Assembly: GCA_004195035.1 (NCBI GenBank)
Contig: SGBD01000001.1
Coordinates: 1-64,000, forward strand
Direction: 5' to 3'
Source of the DNA: Candidatus Acidulodesulfobacterium ferriphilum
GTDB lineage: Bacteria; SZUA-79; Acidulodesulfobacterales; Acidulodesulfobacteraceae
DNA: 64,000 nt
The translations under genes and the position numbers were made by a program. The first letter of the stretch is position 1. Every line of letters begins with the position of its first letter. The notes under the pieces were generated by a model. The model was not told the DNA's origin and made no database searches. It saw only the letters and a program-made list of their open reading frames with translations. Shown one piece after another: positions 8,813 through 17,461 of this stretch.

Positions 8813-8916
8813 GATTAAAAAAGCTGGATTTAATACAGTTTTGCAGATAAATAAGGCTGGATTAATTTAAAATATGCTATAAAAATAGTCATATTAATAA
8901 AACATCTTTTTATTGA

Positions 8917-10311
8917 TTAATTTTTAGGCAAAAAATGGATAAAAAGCCGCGCCATTCTTTTTTGCAGATTTCTCCTGCTCATGCCGATATTTTCAGCTGT
9001 TTTTGTAATATTATTATCGTTTTCTTTAAGCTTGCTCGTTAAATAGCGTTTTTCAAATGCCTCTTTTGCTTCCTTGAAGGAATTTATATCTCTGCCGGCA
9101 TATTTTTCAATATCGTTTTTATTGTTATCTTTATTAATGCTAATGCTGTATTCATCATTTTTAATTTTTAATTCGTTCAGCACATCCTCTTCGGTTATTT
9201 TATTTTGCGAATTAAAAATGGAAAACCTTTCGATAATATTTTTTAATTCCCTGACATTGCCCGGCCAATCATAATTTTTCAACACATTCATCGCGCGTTC
9301 GTCTATTTCCAACATCTGCGCCTTTCCGAAACTTTTAATGAAATAATTAATCAATAAAGGAATATCTTCCCTTCTATCCCTTAAGGGCGGAATAAAAAAC
9401 GGGATAACATTCAGCCTGTAAAATAAATCGCTTCTGAACCTGCCCGCCGCCATCTCCTTTTCGAGGTCTTTATTTGTCGCGGCTATAACCCTCGTATCTG
9501 TCTCGACCTCCGTTTCGCCGCCGACCCTTTGAAATTTCTTATCCTGTAAAACCCTTAAAACTTTTGACTGCATCCTTAAACTCATATCCCCTATTTCATC
9601 GAGAAATAATGTTCCGCCGTCGGCAAGTTCGAATTTCCCCCTTTTTTTACTATTAGCGCCTGTAAAAGCTCCCTTTTCGTATCCAAAAATCTCGCTTTCT
9701 ATGAGTTCTTCGGGTATGGCGGCGCAATTAATTGCAATGAAAGGCTCTTCTTTCCTTGAACTGCTTAAATGGAGCGCCCTTGCGACCATCTCTTTTCCTG
9801 TTCCGTTTTCTCCCGTAATTAAAACGGGTGCCTCAGCCTGTGCCGCCTTCAATATTTTTTCTTTTAAAAACTTAATGCTATCGGACTCCCCTATAAGTTC
9901 AAAACCGCCCGAAAGGCTGTTTGCCATTATTATCTTTTTTTCGCTGACGCTGTTGTATTTAACGGCATTTTCGACGGCGATAAGAACCCTGTCGAGCGAT
10001 AAGGGTTTTTCTATAAAATCATACGCTCCCATTTTTATGGTTTTTATGGCGGTATCGATATCGGAATGGCCTGAAATCATAATAACGGGGATATTTTTAT
10101 TTGCTTTAACCATATCGTTCAAAATACTGACCCCGTCTCTGCCCGGAAGCCAGATGTCTAATAAAACCGCATTTGGAGAGATTTCGTTAAAAGCCTTGAA
10201 ACCAGCTTCGCCGCTTCCTTCCGATATGACTTTGTATCCCTCGTCCGTCAAAATACCTTCCAGAGACTTTCTTATGCTTTCTTCATCGTCTATTATTAAA
10301 ATAAGTTTCAC
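8917..10311 (-). CDS. ntrX: Sigma-54-dependent response regulator NtrX
   Basis: The 464-residue protein has three parts. A receiver domain has acidic residues Asp8-Asp9 and phospho-acceptor Asp52 in LLDIWLPGRDG. The AAA+ activator domain carries Walker A GENGTGKE, the sigma-54 contact loop GAFTGA and an arginine-finger region near FRSDLFYRLNV. The C-terminal Fis-type helix-turn-helix ends in TAENIGMSRRNLQKRMARL. It activates RpoN promoters when phosphorylated. Its start overlaps the stop of the kinase gene (ATGA-like, 4 bases), the standard ntrY-ntrX arrangement. The two sigma-54 promoters in this window are possible targets, but no site could be assigned to it. Confidence 0.93.
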   Translation of the reverse strand: MKLILIIDDEESIRKSLEGILTDEGYKVISEGSGEAGFKAFNEISPNAVLLDIWLPGRDGVSILNDMVKANKNIPVIMISGHSDIDTAIKTIKMGAYDFIEKPLSLDRVLIAVENAVKYNSVSEKKIIMANSLSGGFELIGESDSIKFLKEKILKAAQAEAPVLITGENGTGKEMVARALHLSSSRKEEPFIAINCAAIPEELIESEIFGYEKGAFTGANSKKRGKFELADGGTLFLDEIGDMSLRMQSKVLRVLQDKKFQRVGGETEVETDTRVIAATNKDLEKEMAAGRFRSDLFYRLNVIPFFIPPLRDRREDIPLLINYFIKSFGKAQMLEIDERAMNVLKNYDWPGNVRELKNIIERFSIFNSQNKITEEDVLNELKIKNDEYSISINKDNNKNDIEKYAGRDINSFKEAKEAFEKRYLTSKLKENDNNITKTAENIGMSRRNLQKRMARLFIHFLPKN

Positions 10312-12224
10312 TTTATTTTCACCCTCCCCTCGCCAGGCTTTAATTCTATGATAAAACTTGCCCCGCCGTCTTCGTTGTTTTCCGCTCTTATCTGAGCGTT
10401 GTTCTCGACCATTATATTTTTAGTTATGGCAAGTCCTAAACCTGTTCCGCCCTGCTTTGTAGAAAAATAAGGCTCGTACATATTTTGCATAACCTCGCCT
10501 TCCATGCCCGTTCCGTTATCCGCAAAAACTATGCGGACGATATTTTTATCCGCATCTTTTTTCGTCGAAATCGTTATTCTGCCGCTATATCCGGCGGATT
10601 CTTTTCTGCCCTGCCGTTTTAATAAAACGCTGTACACTCCGTTATCGATTATATTCATAAATGCCCGCTTCATCTGTTGTTTGTCTATATAGACTTCCGG
10701 CAAATCTCCGTCAAGATTCGTGATGAATTCTATATCTTTATGGGCATTTTTATAAAGCGGTACGACATCGTTAATCAAGTAGTTTACATTTATGTATTCA
10801 AAATTAGCCTCGGGAAGCCTTGCATAAAGCGAAAATTCATCTACAAGGTTTTTTAAATCGCCGACCTCTTTAATAATGGTATCTACCATTTCATTAAAAA
10901 TCAAATCTTCATTGCCTGCCTTTCCGCCAAATTTTCTCTTAAGCCTTTCGGCCGAAAGCTTAATCGGGGTCAGGGGATTTTTTATTTCGTGCGCCATGCG
11001 TTTCGCAACCTCCTCCCATGCCGCAACCCTCTGTGCCTTCATCATATCCGTCGTATCGTTTAAAACGATGATAAAACCTATATAATTATTTAATTCGTCT
11101 TTCATAACCGTCAGATTTACGATATAAACCTTCACGCCGCTTTTAACATTAAGTTTTACCTCTTTTGTTATGCTTTCTTTATCCTCTCCTGCCAAATCTT
11201 TTATCATGCCCCTTATATCCGAAAACGCCGTTTTATCGAAAACATCTTTATAATGAAGGTTGACGGACTTTTTAGAATTTAAGTCGAACATATTCTCGGC
11301 GGCATTATTTATATTTCTAATTTTACCGGTCTTGTCTATGGCAATGACGCCGGCATGAATATTTTTAAGAATTATTTCCATATATTTTCTTCTTCTATCT
11401 ATTTCTTCGTTAACCTTTCGCAAATCAAGATTAGCCTTTTCTATTACCTGCTTATTTTTACTTAAATCCTTAGCCATGACATTAAAAGAATCTATAAGCA
11501 TCCCTATTTCATCGTCGGAACCGGCGGGAACCGAGGTATCCAGATTCCCCGCAGCCACCTTTTTGGTTCCCTCCACCAGGTCTATTATCGGCTTTGTCAA
11601 CTTTTTTGACAGGTAAAATCCCACCCATAAAGAAATAAATAAAATAATAAGGGTAAATATGGAAAAAAATATAAGGTAAGTCGTTTCCATAGGATTTTTC
11701 ATGAACCGTATCTGCGAATATTCTTTGTAAAAATTAGAGAGCCAGTATATCTTGCGGACAATCTTTTCCTGCCCGCCCGCATTATGTTTATGGTAAAATC
11801 TTGCGATGTCGATTGAGTAATCCATTGCCTTTTCTATTTTTGGGGCATACCACTTGTTGATAATATTGGCGGCAAAACCGGTTGCGACTATTACGACGAA
11901 CATAAACACGGATGGAACAAGAGAGACTATCACGAACAAAGAAACCAGCTTTGTCCTTAATTTTGCCCCCGTAACCTTCATTTTTCTTTCTATAAGGAGT
12001 TTGATTACATTCCTTATGACTAAAAAGAGCATAAATAAAAACAGGATTACGGTTATATTTATGTAAGCGTAAACGATAATCTTGGATGTTAAGGATGTAT
12101 TCGTAAAAGAAATCATCCTGATTTCCGCAAAGGTTGAGATTATTATCAGAAATACCGTTACGATTATAAATATAATCTCTCTTCTTATCCTGATTTTTTC
12201 GATCGATTTGCCTTTATCTTTCAT
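10308..12224 (-). CDS. ntrY: Membrane sensor histidine kinase NtrY
   Basis: The 638-residue kinase has several N-terminal membrane helices (about 15-40, 45-70, 90-120, then about 185-205). A HAMP linker (KKLTKPIIDLVEGTKKVAAGNLD), a PAS domain (ILKNIHAGVIAIDKTGKIRNIN), a HisKA domain with the His in MAHEIKNPLTPIKLSAERL, and a HATPase domain ending DNGTGM and GGTGLGLAITKNI follow. It is somewhat shorter than alphaproteobacterial NtrY because the extracytoplasmic part is small. It pairs with NtrX, whose gene overlaps its end, and senses nitrogen or redox state in studied species. A DUF4390 gene lies directly upstream, as is common in deltaproteobacterial genomes. Confidence 0.93.
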   Translation of the reverse strand: MKDKGKSIEKIRIRREIIFIIVTVFLIIISTFAEIRMISFTNTSLTSKIIVYAYINITVILFLFMLFLVIRNVIKLLIERKMKVTGAKLRTKLVSLFVIVSLVPSVFMFVVIVATGFAANIINKWYAPKIEKAMDYSIDIARFYHKHNAGGQEKIVRKIYWLSNFYKEYSQIRFMKNPMETTYLIFFSIFTLIILFISLWVGFYLSKKLTKPIIDLVEGTKKVAAGNLDTSVPAGSDDEIGMLIDSFNVMAKDLSKNKQVIEKANLDLRKVNEEIDRRRKYMEIILKNIHAGVIAIDKTGKIRNINNAAENMFDLNSKKSVNLHYKDVFDKTAFSDIRGMIKDLAGEDKESITKEVKLNVKSGVKVYIVNLTVMKDELNNYIGFIIVLNDTTDMMKAQRVAAWEEVAKRMAHEIKNPLTPIKLSAERLKRKFGGKAGNEDLIFNEMVDTIIKEVGDLKNLVDEFSLYARLPEANFEYINVNYLINDVVPLYKNAHKDIEFITNLDGDLPEVYIDKQQMKRAFMNIIDNGVYSVLLKRQGRKESAGYSGRITISTKKDADKNIVRIVFADNGTGMEGEVMQNMYEPYFSTKQGGTGLGLAITKNIMVENNAQIRAENNEDGGASFIIELKPGEGRVKIK

Positions 12225-12248
12225 CTTGTATATTGTTAAAAAATAAGT

Positions 12249-12836
12249 TTAATAAATAAATTTAAGGCTGTATGTATTTGTGGTCATCAGGAAATAACCT
12301 GTAAAAAACGGGATATAATTAAGAGGAAACGGGATATGGAATGTGCCTAAAACTCCTCTTATAATTATCTCGTATTTGCGGCCCGGCCTGAAATTTCTTT
12401 TGGCCCGTACACGCAAATTTTGAACCTTAGACATATAGGCTAATGCGCCGCTAAACGACCTCGCTATTAATCTTTTGCCGAATTTACCCATGTAATTATA
12501 TCTTATAATGAAATAATTATTCAGCTCATCGTATTTTATAGAATTTACTAAAACACGGTCGTATAAAACCCTCCCGCCCGGTTCCGCCCGCACCTTAACA
12601 TAAAATCGGAATTTGACGGGAAACCCGCTTAAAATAGCTTTTTTTAAGTCTTCGTTAAAAGCGTTGCTTACTTTAAAATATAAAATAACGCTGTTTTTAT
12701 TATAGGATGTTACTATTACATCCGAGATTTTCGCCATCCCGAAAGCTTTCAGGGGGGGGAATAAGACAGCGGCAAAAATCGCCGGAAATATAATAAACTT
12801 AATTAAAAACGGCACAGCCTTTTCCTTTTTTTTCAT
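12249..12836 (-). CDS. DUF4390 protein, exported or membrane-anchored
   Basis: This protein of about 195 residues begins with a lysine-rich start and one hydrophobic helix (FLIKFIIFPAIFAAVLFPP), a signal or anchor, followed by a beta-rich domain ending FTGYFLMTTNTYSLKF. The pattern fits DUF4390, a family found next to ntrY. Its function is not known; a role in the signal input of the kinase is only suggested by location. I chose ATG 12836 because AGGCAGGA lies just ahead; ATG 12857 is 7 codons upstream without a clear site. Only 24 bases separate it from ntrY. Confidence 0.7.
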   Translation of the reverse strand: MKKKEKAVPFLIKFIIFPAIFAAVLFPPLKAFGMAKISDVIVTSYNKNSVILYFKVSNAFNEDLKKAILSGFPVKFRFYVKVRAEPGGRVLYDRVLVNSIKYDELNNYFIIRYNYMGKFGKRLIARSFSGALAYMSKVQNLRVRAKRNFRPGRKYEIIIRGVLGTFHIPFPLNYIPFFTGYFLMTTNTYSLKFIY

Positions 12837-12893
12837 TCTTAATCCTGCCTTAATCATTTACTTAAGATAGATTTTATTGTATCATAAAAAAAT

Positions 12894-13652
12894 ATGAAAG
12901 TATTAGTATTAGGCTGCGGCACTTCAACGGGGGTTCCGTTAATCGGATGCAATTGCAAAATTTGCACATCAGACAATCCAAGAAACAAAAGACTAAGGCC
13001 GTCGATTCTCGTGTCGGAAAATAACCTGAATATTTTAATCGACACGCCTCCCGATTTACGAACCCAAGCGCTAAAGGAAAATGTAAAAAACATCGATGCC
13101 GTCCTATATACCCACACCCACGCGGACCATCTTTTCGGAATAGACGATTTAAGGATGTTTAACTACATTAAAAATGCCCCGATACCCATATATGCCTCCG
13201 AAACAGCGATACATTTCATCGAAAATAAATTCGATTATATATTTAAAGAGAAAACGCTTTCAAGCAAGCCTAACCTTACGCCGAATATATTAAAAGGCAG
13301 GATTGAAATTAACGGGTTAAGCATAACGGCTGTTCCCGTTTACCACGGCGAAGACATAATAAACGGATATAGAATAAACGATTTTGCATATATTACCGAT
13401 GTTTCAAAAATACCGGAAACATCTTTTAAATTATTAAGCGGCTTAAAGGTATTGATGATTGACGCCCTGAGATATAAACCGCACCCGACGCATTTAAGCA
13501 TTGATGAAGCGATAACCGTTTCCAGAAGAATAAATCCCGTCAGAACTTACTTTACCCATATGGGACACAATATCGACTACGAAGAAATTAAAAAATACGG
13601 CGCAAATGGGAATTTTATACCCGCCTATGACGGATTAACCTTCGAGGTATAA
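12894..13652 (+). CDS. Metallo-beta-lactamase-fold hydrolase, PhnP-like
   Basis: The 252-residue protein shows the MBL metal site HTHADHLFGIDD (H-x-H-x-D-H), a later His in PVYHGE, an Asp in YITDVS and a C-terminal THMGH. Near the start, GCGTSTGVPLIGCNCKICTS is characteristic of the PhnP branch, whose Cys residues bind an extra zinc. That branch cleaves cyclic phosphodiesters. No phn genes are nearby, so the true substrate may be another phosphodiester. It is divergent from the DUF4390 gene across a short gap and lacks an obvious ribosome-binding site. Confidence 0.85.
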   Translation: MKVLVLGCGTSTGVPLIGCNCKICTSDNPRNKRLRPSILVSENNLNILIDTPPDLRTQALKENVKNIDAVLYTHTHADHLFGIDDLRMFNYIKNAPIPIYASETAIHFIENKFDYIFKEKTLSSKPNLTPNILKGRIEINGLSITAVPVYHGEDIINGYRINDFAYITDVSKIPETSFKLLSGLKVLMIDALRYKPHPTHLSIDEAITVSRRINPVRTYFTHMGHNIDYEEIKKYGANGNFIPAYDGLTFEV

Positions 13653-13670
13653 ATACCGCGCCCTAACTGC

Positions 13671-13850
13671 CCAAACCCAGATTTAGAAAATTTTTATATA
13701 TTCCAATGTTAAGTAAATCTGGATTAACGCTTCGCTTTCGCACTGCGTCACGCGCTTACGCATCTTCGGCATGCGAAGATAAGCACGCGTGAGCGCGTAT
13801 ATGAAGTCCTTCAAGGACTTTCCCGCTGAAGCGGGTTGGACAATTGGGGA
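13671..13850. repeat. Dispersed palindromic repeat, degenerate copy C
   Basis: The left end reads CCAAACCCAGATTTAGAAAA and is followed by CTGGATTAACGCTTCGC. A chain of nested small hairpins replaces the central palindrome (for instance around GCATGC and GTCCTTCAAGGAC), and the copy ends near CCCGCTGAAGCGGG. It fills the space between convergent genes 12894-13652 and lptG. Confidence 0.65.
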
Positions 13851-13875
13851 AAGATAACCGCATTTGCCGCCTTAG

Positions 13876-14979
13876 TTAATCTATATCTGCCATAAGATAT
13901 ACGGCAAATAATAAAAATATAATATCCGCCATAAACGCGGCTAAAAGCGGATTCAGCTGGGAGGACTCCCCGAGCGACAGGGCAATGGAATTAACAATCC
14001 ACCATGTAAAGGCAAATACGATGCTTATTCCTATCGCAATAGGCGTGCCGCCTTTCTTTTCCAGCAATAATCCAACGGAAATGCCGATAAGTATAAGAAT
14101 CAGGTTTATTACCGGGTAGGATAATTTGGAATAAAAACCGGTAAGAATATAACTGACGCCCGATTCCGTTTTTTTTGCGACCGTAAGCATTTTTGACAGG
14201 CTGGTTATAGAAAGAAATTCCGGTTTCAGGGTGTAAGATTTAAAAAAATTTAAGTTTAAATTAATAGGCATTTCCACATTTTTAAAAAATTTTTCCGAAA
14301 ATTCGGATTTATTTTTAAATTCGAATTTGTCTAACCGCCCGTTAATTAACTCGAGATTATTATGTTTAAAATACCCCTCTTCCGCTATATATCTTTTATT
14401 TAAGACAAAATCGCCATCGAATACGTAAATATTGACGCCCTTAATTACCTTCTTTGACGGATCCAGAGATTTTGCCGTAATAATGTATTTTTTGTAATGA
14501 ATCATAATGTCCTTTGTCCTGTATTTATATACGGAATCTATATCATAGGACGAATTTTTGTTGATATATCTTTGCATTACGAACCTTCTCAGTATATTGG
14601 TCTTAACGGCAATAAAATTCGAAAGAAAAAAAGAAGACATCGATATTATAATTCCGGTCAAAATTAACGGCATAAAGAACTTAAACATACTTAAACCCGA
14701 AGACTTTACAGGCATTATTTCATTGTTTTTATTCAAAAATGTTATGGTAAGCAGGGTCGATAAGAGGGCGGATAACGGAAGCACCCTGTAAATTATTTCC
14801 GGAAGTTTATATAAAAAATATAGAATCACATAACCGGCGTCTGGAGAATGCTTTGTGAATGCGCCTATATTAGAAATAAAATCCACCACGATATAAAAAG
14901 CGGCTAAGCTTAAAAGGGCGACAGCCAAATATTTTAAAAATTCGGCCAATAAATATCTTTGCAATATTTTTATTTTCAT
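13876..14979 (-). CDS. lptG: LPS export permease LptG
   Basis: This 367-residue YjgP/YjgQ family protein has three N-terminal membrane helices, a periplasmic beta-jellyroll middle (about 125-260) and three C-terminal helices (KLSYPVINLILILIGISVGLLLEKKGGTPIAIGISI, given in part). With LptF and the ATPase LptB it extracts LPS from the inner membrane and passes it to LptC. I call it LptG because it is the second gene of the pair. Its ATG and upstream bases were duplicated when a repeat hairpin entered the lptF-lptG junction (14966-15077), leaving the gene intact. Confidence 0.9.
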   Translation of the reverse strand: MKIKILQRYLLAEFLKYLAVALLSLAAFYIVVDFISNIGAFTKHSPDAGYVILYFLYKLPEIIYRVLPLSALLSTLLTITFLNKNNEIMPVKSSGLSMFKFFMPLILTGIIISMSSFFLSNFIAVKTNILRRFVMQRYINKNSSYDIDSVYKYRTKDIMIHYKKYIITAKSLDPSKKVIKGVNIYVFDGDFVLNKRYIAEEGYFKHNNLELINGRLDKFEFKNKSEFSEKFFKNVEMPINLNLNFFKSYTLKPEFLSITSLSKMLTVAKKTESGVSYILTGFYSKLSYPVINLILILIGISVGLLLEKKGGTPIAIGISIVFAFTWWIVNSIALSLGESSQLNPLLAAFMADIIFLLFAVYLMADID

Positions 14980-15077
14980 ATTATTTCATCTCATTATCTT
15001 AAAAGCTGGATTCCCGCCTACGCGGGAATGACAATTTATTTTTATTTTCATATTATTTTATCGCATTATCTTAAAAG
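14966..15077. repeat. Repeat copy D: single hairpin with a duplicated lptF/lptG junction
   Basis: A hairpin (15006-15033, CTGGATTCCCGC...GCGGGAATGACA) lies between two 40-base direct repeats (14966-15005 and 15038-15077) that differ at 2 positions. The left copy contains the lptG start codon and the right copy the lptF stop codon, so the duplicated segment is the original gene junction. Confidence 0.85.
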
Positions 15078-16154
15078 TGTCCTTAAATACAATATAAAGC
15101 CTGAAACAAAAAGAAACAAATCCGCCCCCCAAACGCCTATAACCGGATTTATTTGATTTCTTAGCGACAGATAAAACCCCGATGTGAATAAAATATAATA
15201 AGCCGTCACAATTATTATCGTATAGGAAATTGCCAGAAACAGACTTCTTTTCTCAAGAAACATCCCGAGGGACATGCCGATAAATACAAACAGTATTGTG
15301 GCAAGGGGAATGGCAATCTTTTTGTATAAGTATATGAGATAAATATTCTTTATCTTGCTATCCTTTTCCGATAAATACCTTCTTGCGAGTTGGGGAAATG
15401 TCATAAAATGAACGGAACCGTTTTTACCCGGAAACGACAGCCCTTTTAATTTTATATTTATCTTATATGTGTTAAAATGCAATATCCAAAAATTTTTAGA
15501 ATTCGGGTCTTGATTTTGAATTATGCCGTTTTTTAAATAAAAATACAGGGTATTTTGTTTTTGGTTATAAACGATAGCGCCGCTTTTGGCAATCAGGGTT
15601 TCGGGCGTATTATGCACCCTGTTCAGTATAAAAATACCCTTTAAGGTAGATTTGTTCGTGTTGACATCCCTGACAAAAATTTTTAATTTTCCGAATTTAT
15701 CCGTAAAAGCATTTTTTTTTAATGCCGAAAGCGCCGCTTTTTTAAATTCTTTTACCGCAAGCACCCTGAAAAAAAAGTTAAATCTCGGAGCCATATAAAA
15801 AGAAAATAAAATTGAAACTGCAAGCGGTATCAAGGCAAAAAGAAGGACCGGCTTCGTCAGTTTAAAAATCGAGACGCCGGAAACCTTTAATGCCATAATT
15901 TCGTTATCCTGCGTCATTTTCCCGAAAACCGTCAATACCGCAAGCAAAAAAGATACCGGAAGGGTTATTATCATGAAATCGGGTATCGTTAAACTGGCAA
16001 GCTTTAGTACGGCGGTTATGCTGACCCCCTTATTAAGCACCATCTGGGTAAGCAATAAAATCCGGTTTATCGTAATACTGAAGGTAAATATTAAAAGTCC
16101 GAATATAAAAGGAGGGATAAATTGTTTAAATATGTATCTGTCTATTGTTGACAT
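15066..16154 (-). CDS. lptF: LPS export permease LptF
   Basis: The 362-residue protein of the YjgP/YjgQ family has the same six-helix plan as its neighbour. The opening IDRYIFKQFIPPFIFGLL and the cytoplasmic coupling segment KMTQDNEIMALKVSGVSIFKL are typical. The last helices end near FVSGFILYLRTLLR. It forms the LptB2FG transporter together with LptG. The pair lies far from lptCAB (26-28 kb) but in the same window. It faces the divergent receiver-protein gene across a 224-base AT-rich promoter region. Confidence 0.9.
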   Translation of the reverse strand: MSTIDRYIFKQFIPPFIFGLLIFTFSITINRILLLTQMVLNKGVSITAVLKLASLTIPDFMIITLPVSFLLAVLTVFGKMTQDNEIMALKVSGVSIFKLTKPVLLFALIPLAVSILFSFYMAPRFNFFFRVLAVKEFKKAALSALKKNAFTDKFGKLKIFVRDVNTNKSTLKGIFILNRVHNTPETLIAKSGAIVYNQKQNTLYFYLKNGIIQNQDPNSKNFWILHFNTYKINIKLKGLSFPGKNGSVHFMTFPQLARRYLSEKDSKIKNIYLIYLYKKIAIPLATILFVFIGMSLGMFLEKRSLFLAISYTIIIVTAYYILFTSGFYLSLRNQINPVIGVWGADLFLFVSGFILYLRTLLR

Positions 16155-16226
16155 AACTTATTAATAAAAAAATCCCCCGTTTCTATAAAAAATATTAAAA
16201 TTAATTTATGCTAAAATAATAAATTA

Positions 16227-16255
16227 TTGACTATATTATTTAATAATATTAAAAT
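16227..16255 (+). promoter_or_regulatory. Sigma-70-type promoter of the receiver-like gene
   Basis: TTGACT (16227-16232), a 17-base spacer and TAAAAT (16250-16255) match the vegetative consensus well. The predicted start near 16262 gives a leader of about 115 bases, which contains a small hairpin (16325-16346) just before the ribosome-binding site GGGAGG. Confidence 0.6.
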
Positions 16256-16378
16256 TAATCTTAAAACATTAAAAAAATAACCGTTATCAGTATAACAAAA
16301 ACCGCGTATATTTTAAAGCATTAATTTCCTTAGCCCGCAAAGGAAAATGCAGGCGGCATTAATATATGGGAGGTCATA

Positions 16379-17437
16379 ATGGCATATAATGTAATTTTTA
16401 TCGATGATAGCGATTCGATGCAAAAGGCTGTTTCAACCATATTCATAAATAACTCTGACTTCAATTTAAATCCGCTTAGCGAACCGTCGTCTTTATTTAA
16501 AATAGCTAAAGATTTTCATCCTGATATTATTATATTAAGTTATAATTCGGTCAATACCGAAGTTAAGGGAAATGTTTCCGAAATTAAAAATAACGCCGAT
16601 CTCTCCCGGATTCCTCTTATTCTTTTAGTTCCTTCCGATTTGTCGGACAACGAAAGGGAGCTTCTTATCAAGGACGGGGTTAACGGATTTATATACAGGC
16701 CGTTTGAAAAAGAGGTTTTTCTTTCAAAAATAAAAAGAATACTGGGCATTATAGACATCCCCGAAAAAACGGGGGAAAAAATATACGATATTTCGTCATT
16801 CGAAACTAAAGAAGCGGATAAAAAAGCGCCTGAATCTCCGGCAAAAGCGGAACCGGCTCCTGCAGCTCCCGTACCCGCAACTCCTGCCGAAACCGAAGAC
16901 GTAGAAAAAGCGGGTGAAAACGATTCTTTCGGCATATATTCAAACAATGTGGTCAACATCGATTCCGCAGAATTAAGCCAGGCTTTTGAAAATCTTTTTA
17001 AAGACGACGCCATCTTTGAAGAATTTCAGAAACTTAACAAAAAGGATGAGCCGGGGACCGGCGTTAAAATGCCGGAAGAAAGCCTTGAAGCCCAAGAACC
17101 TGCTTTGCCTGCCGAAGGCGGGGTATTCGAAGAGCCTGAAAAACTTAATAAAACGGTAGAGGAGCCTGTTCGGGAATTAAATAAAAACATTATAAATCTG
17201 GAAGAAAATATTATAACTGAAAATAAAATTACAACCGAAGGGGGGTTAAAATTGGAAATTTTAGACGAGCAGAGCCTGTTAAAATTGGACGCATTATTAA
17301 AAAATTCGATACAAAAAACACTGGAAGAAATTAAGCCTCAAGTAATTGACAATATAAAGAACATACTGCCCGAAATTATCGAAAGGCTTGTCAAGGAAGA
17401 GATAGAAAAAATTAAGCAGACGGCGTTAAGCAATTAA
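16379..17437 (+). CDS. Degenerate receiver-domain protein with long acidic linker and PopZ-like C-terminal helices
   Basis: The first 125 residues fold like a response-regulator receiver and keep Asp9-Asp10. The phospho-acceptor Asp is replaced by Ser54 (HPDIIILSYN) and the conserved Lys by Arg107 (IYRPF), so normal phosphorylation is unlikely. Residues 140-290 are a Pro/Ala/Glu-rich, probably disordered linker with two EEPEKLNK-like motifs. The end (about 305-350) has a pair of amphipathic helices, QVIDNIKNILPEIIERLVKEE, resembling the oligomerising tail of the polar organiser PopZ. The function is unknown; a scaffold or localisation role is inferred. The ribosome-binding site is GGGAGG. nadC follows 24 bases later. 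Confidence 0.7.
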   Translation: MAYNVIFIDDSDSMQKAVSTIFINNSDFNLNPLSEPSSLFKIAKDFHPDIIILSYNSVNTEVKGNVSEIKNNADLSRIPLILLVPSDLSDNERELLIKDGVNGFIYRPFEKEVFLSKIKRILGIIDIPEKTGEKIYDISSFETKEADKKAPESPAKAEPAPAAPVPATPAETEDVEKAGENDSFGIYSNNVVNIDSAELSQAFENLFKDDAIFEEFQKLNKKDEPGTGVKMPEESLEAQEPALPAEGGVFEEPEKLNKTVEEPVRELNKNIINLEENIITENKITTEGGLKLEILDEQSLLKLDALLKNSIQKTLEEIKPQVIDNIKNILPEIIERLVKEEIEKIKQTALSN

Positions 17438-17461
17438 TAACGCGCCATATAAGCCAAAAAT

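Noticed and set aside
8740-8830. Resemblance to a c-di-GMP (GEMM-I) riboswitch in the AAAGCTAAAGGGTTAC region
   Set aside because: The conserved GACGC and GCAAACC core elements are missing, there is no stable P2 stem, and no gene lies downstream on that strand.
8791-8850. A 19-codon frame starting with ATG behind GGAGG, plus strand
   Set aside because: It overlaps the sigma-54 promoter of the opposite strand, has no known family pattern, and the GGAGG is spaced too far from the ATG. Chance is more likely.
9701-10351. 216-codon open frame opposite ntrX
   Set aside because: It is antisense to the receiver and AAA+ domains and made of low-complexity hydrophobic stretches, without a ribosome-binding site.
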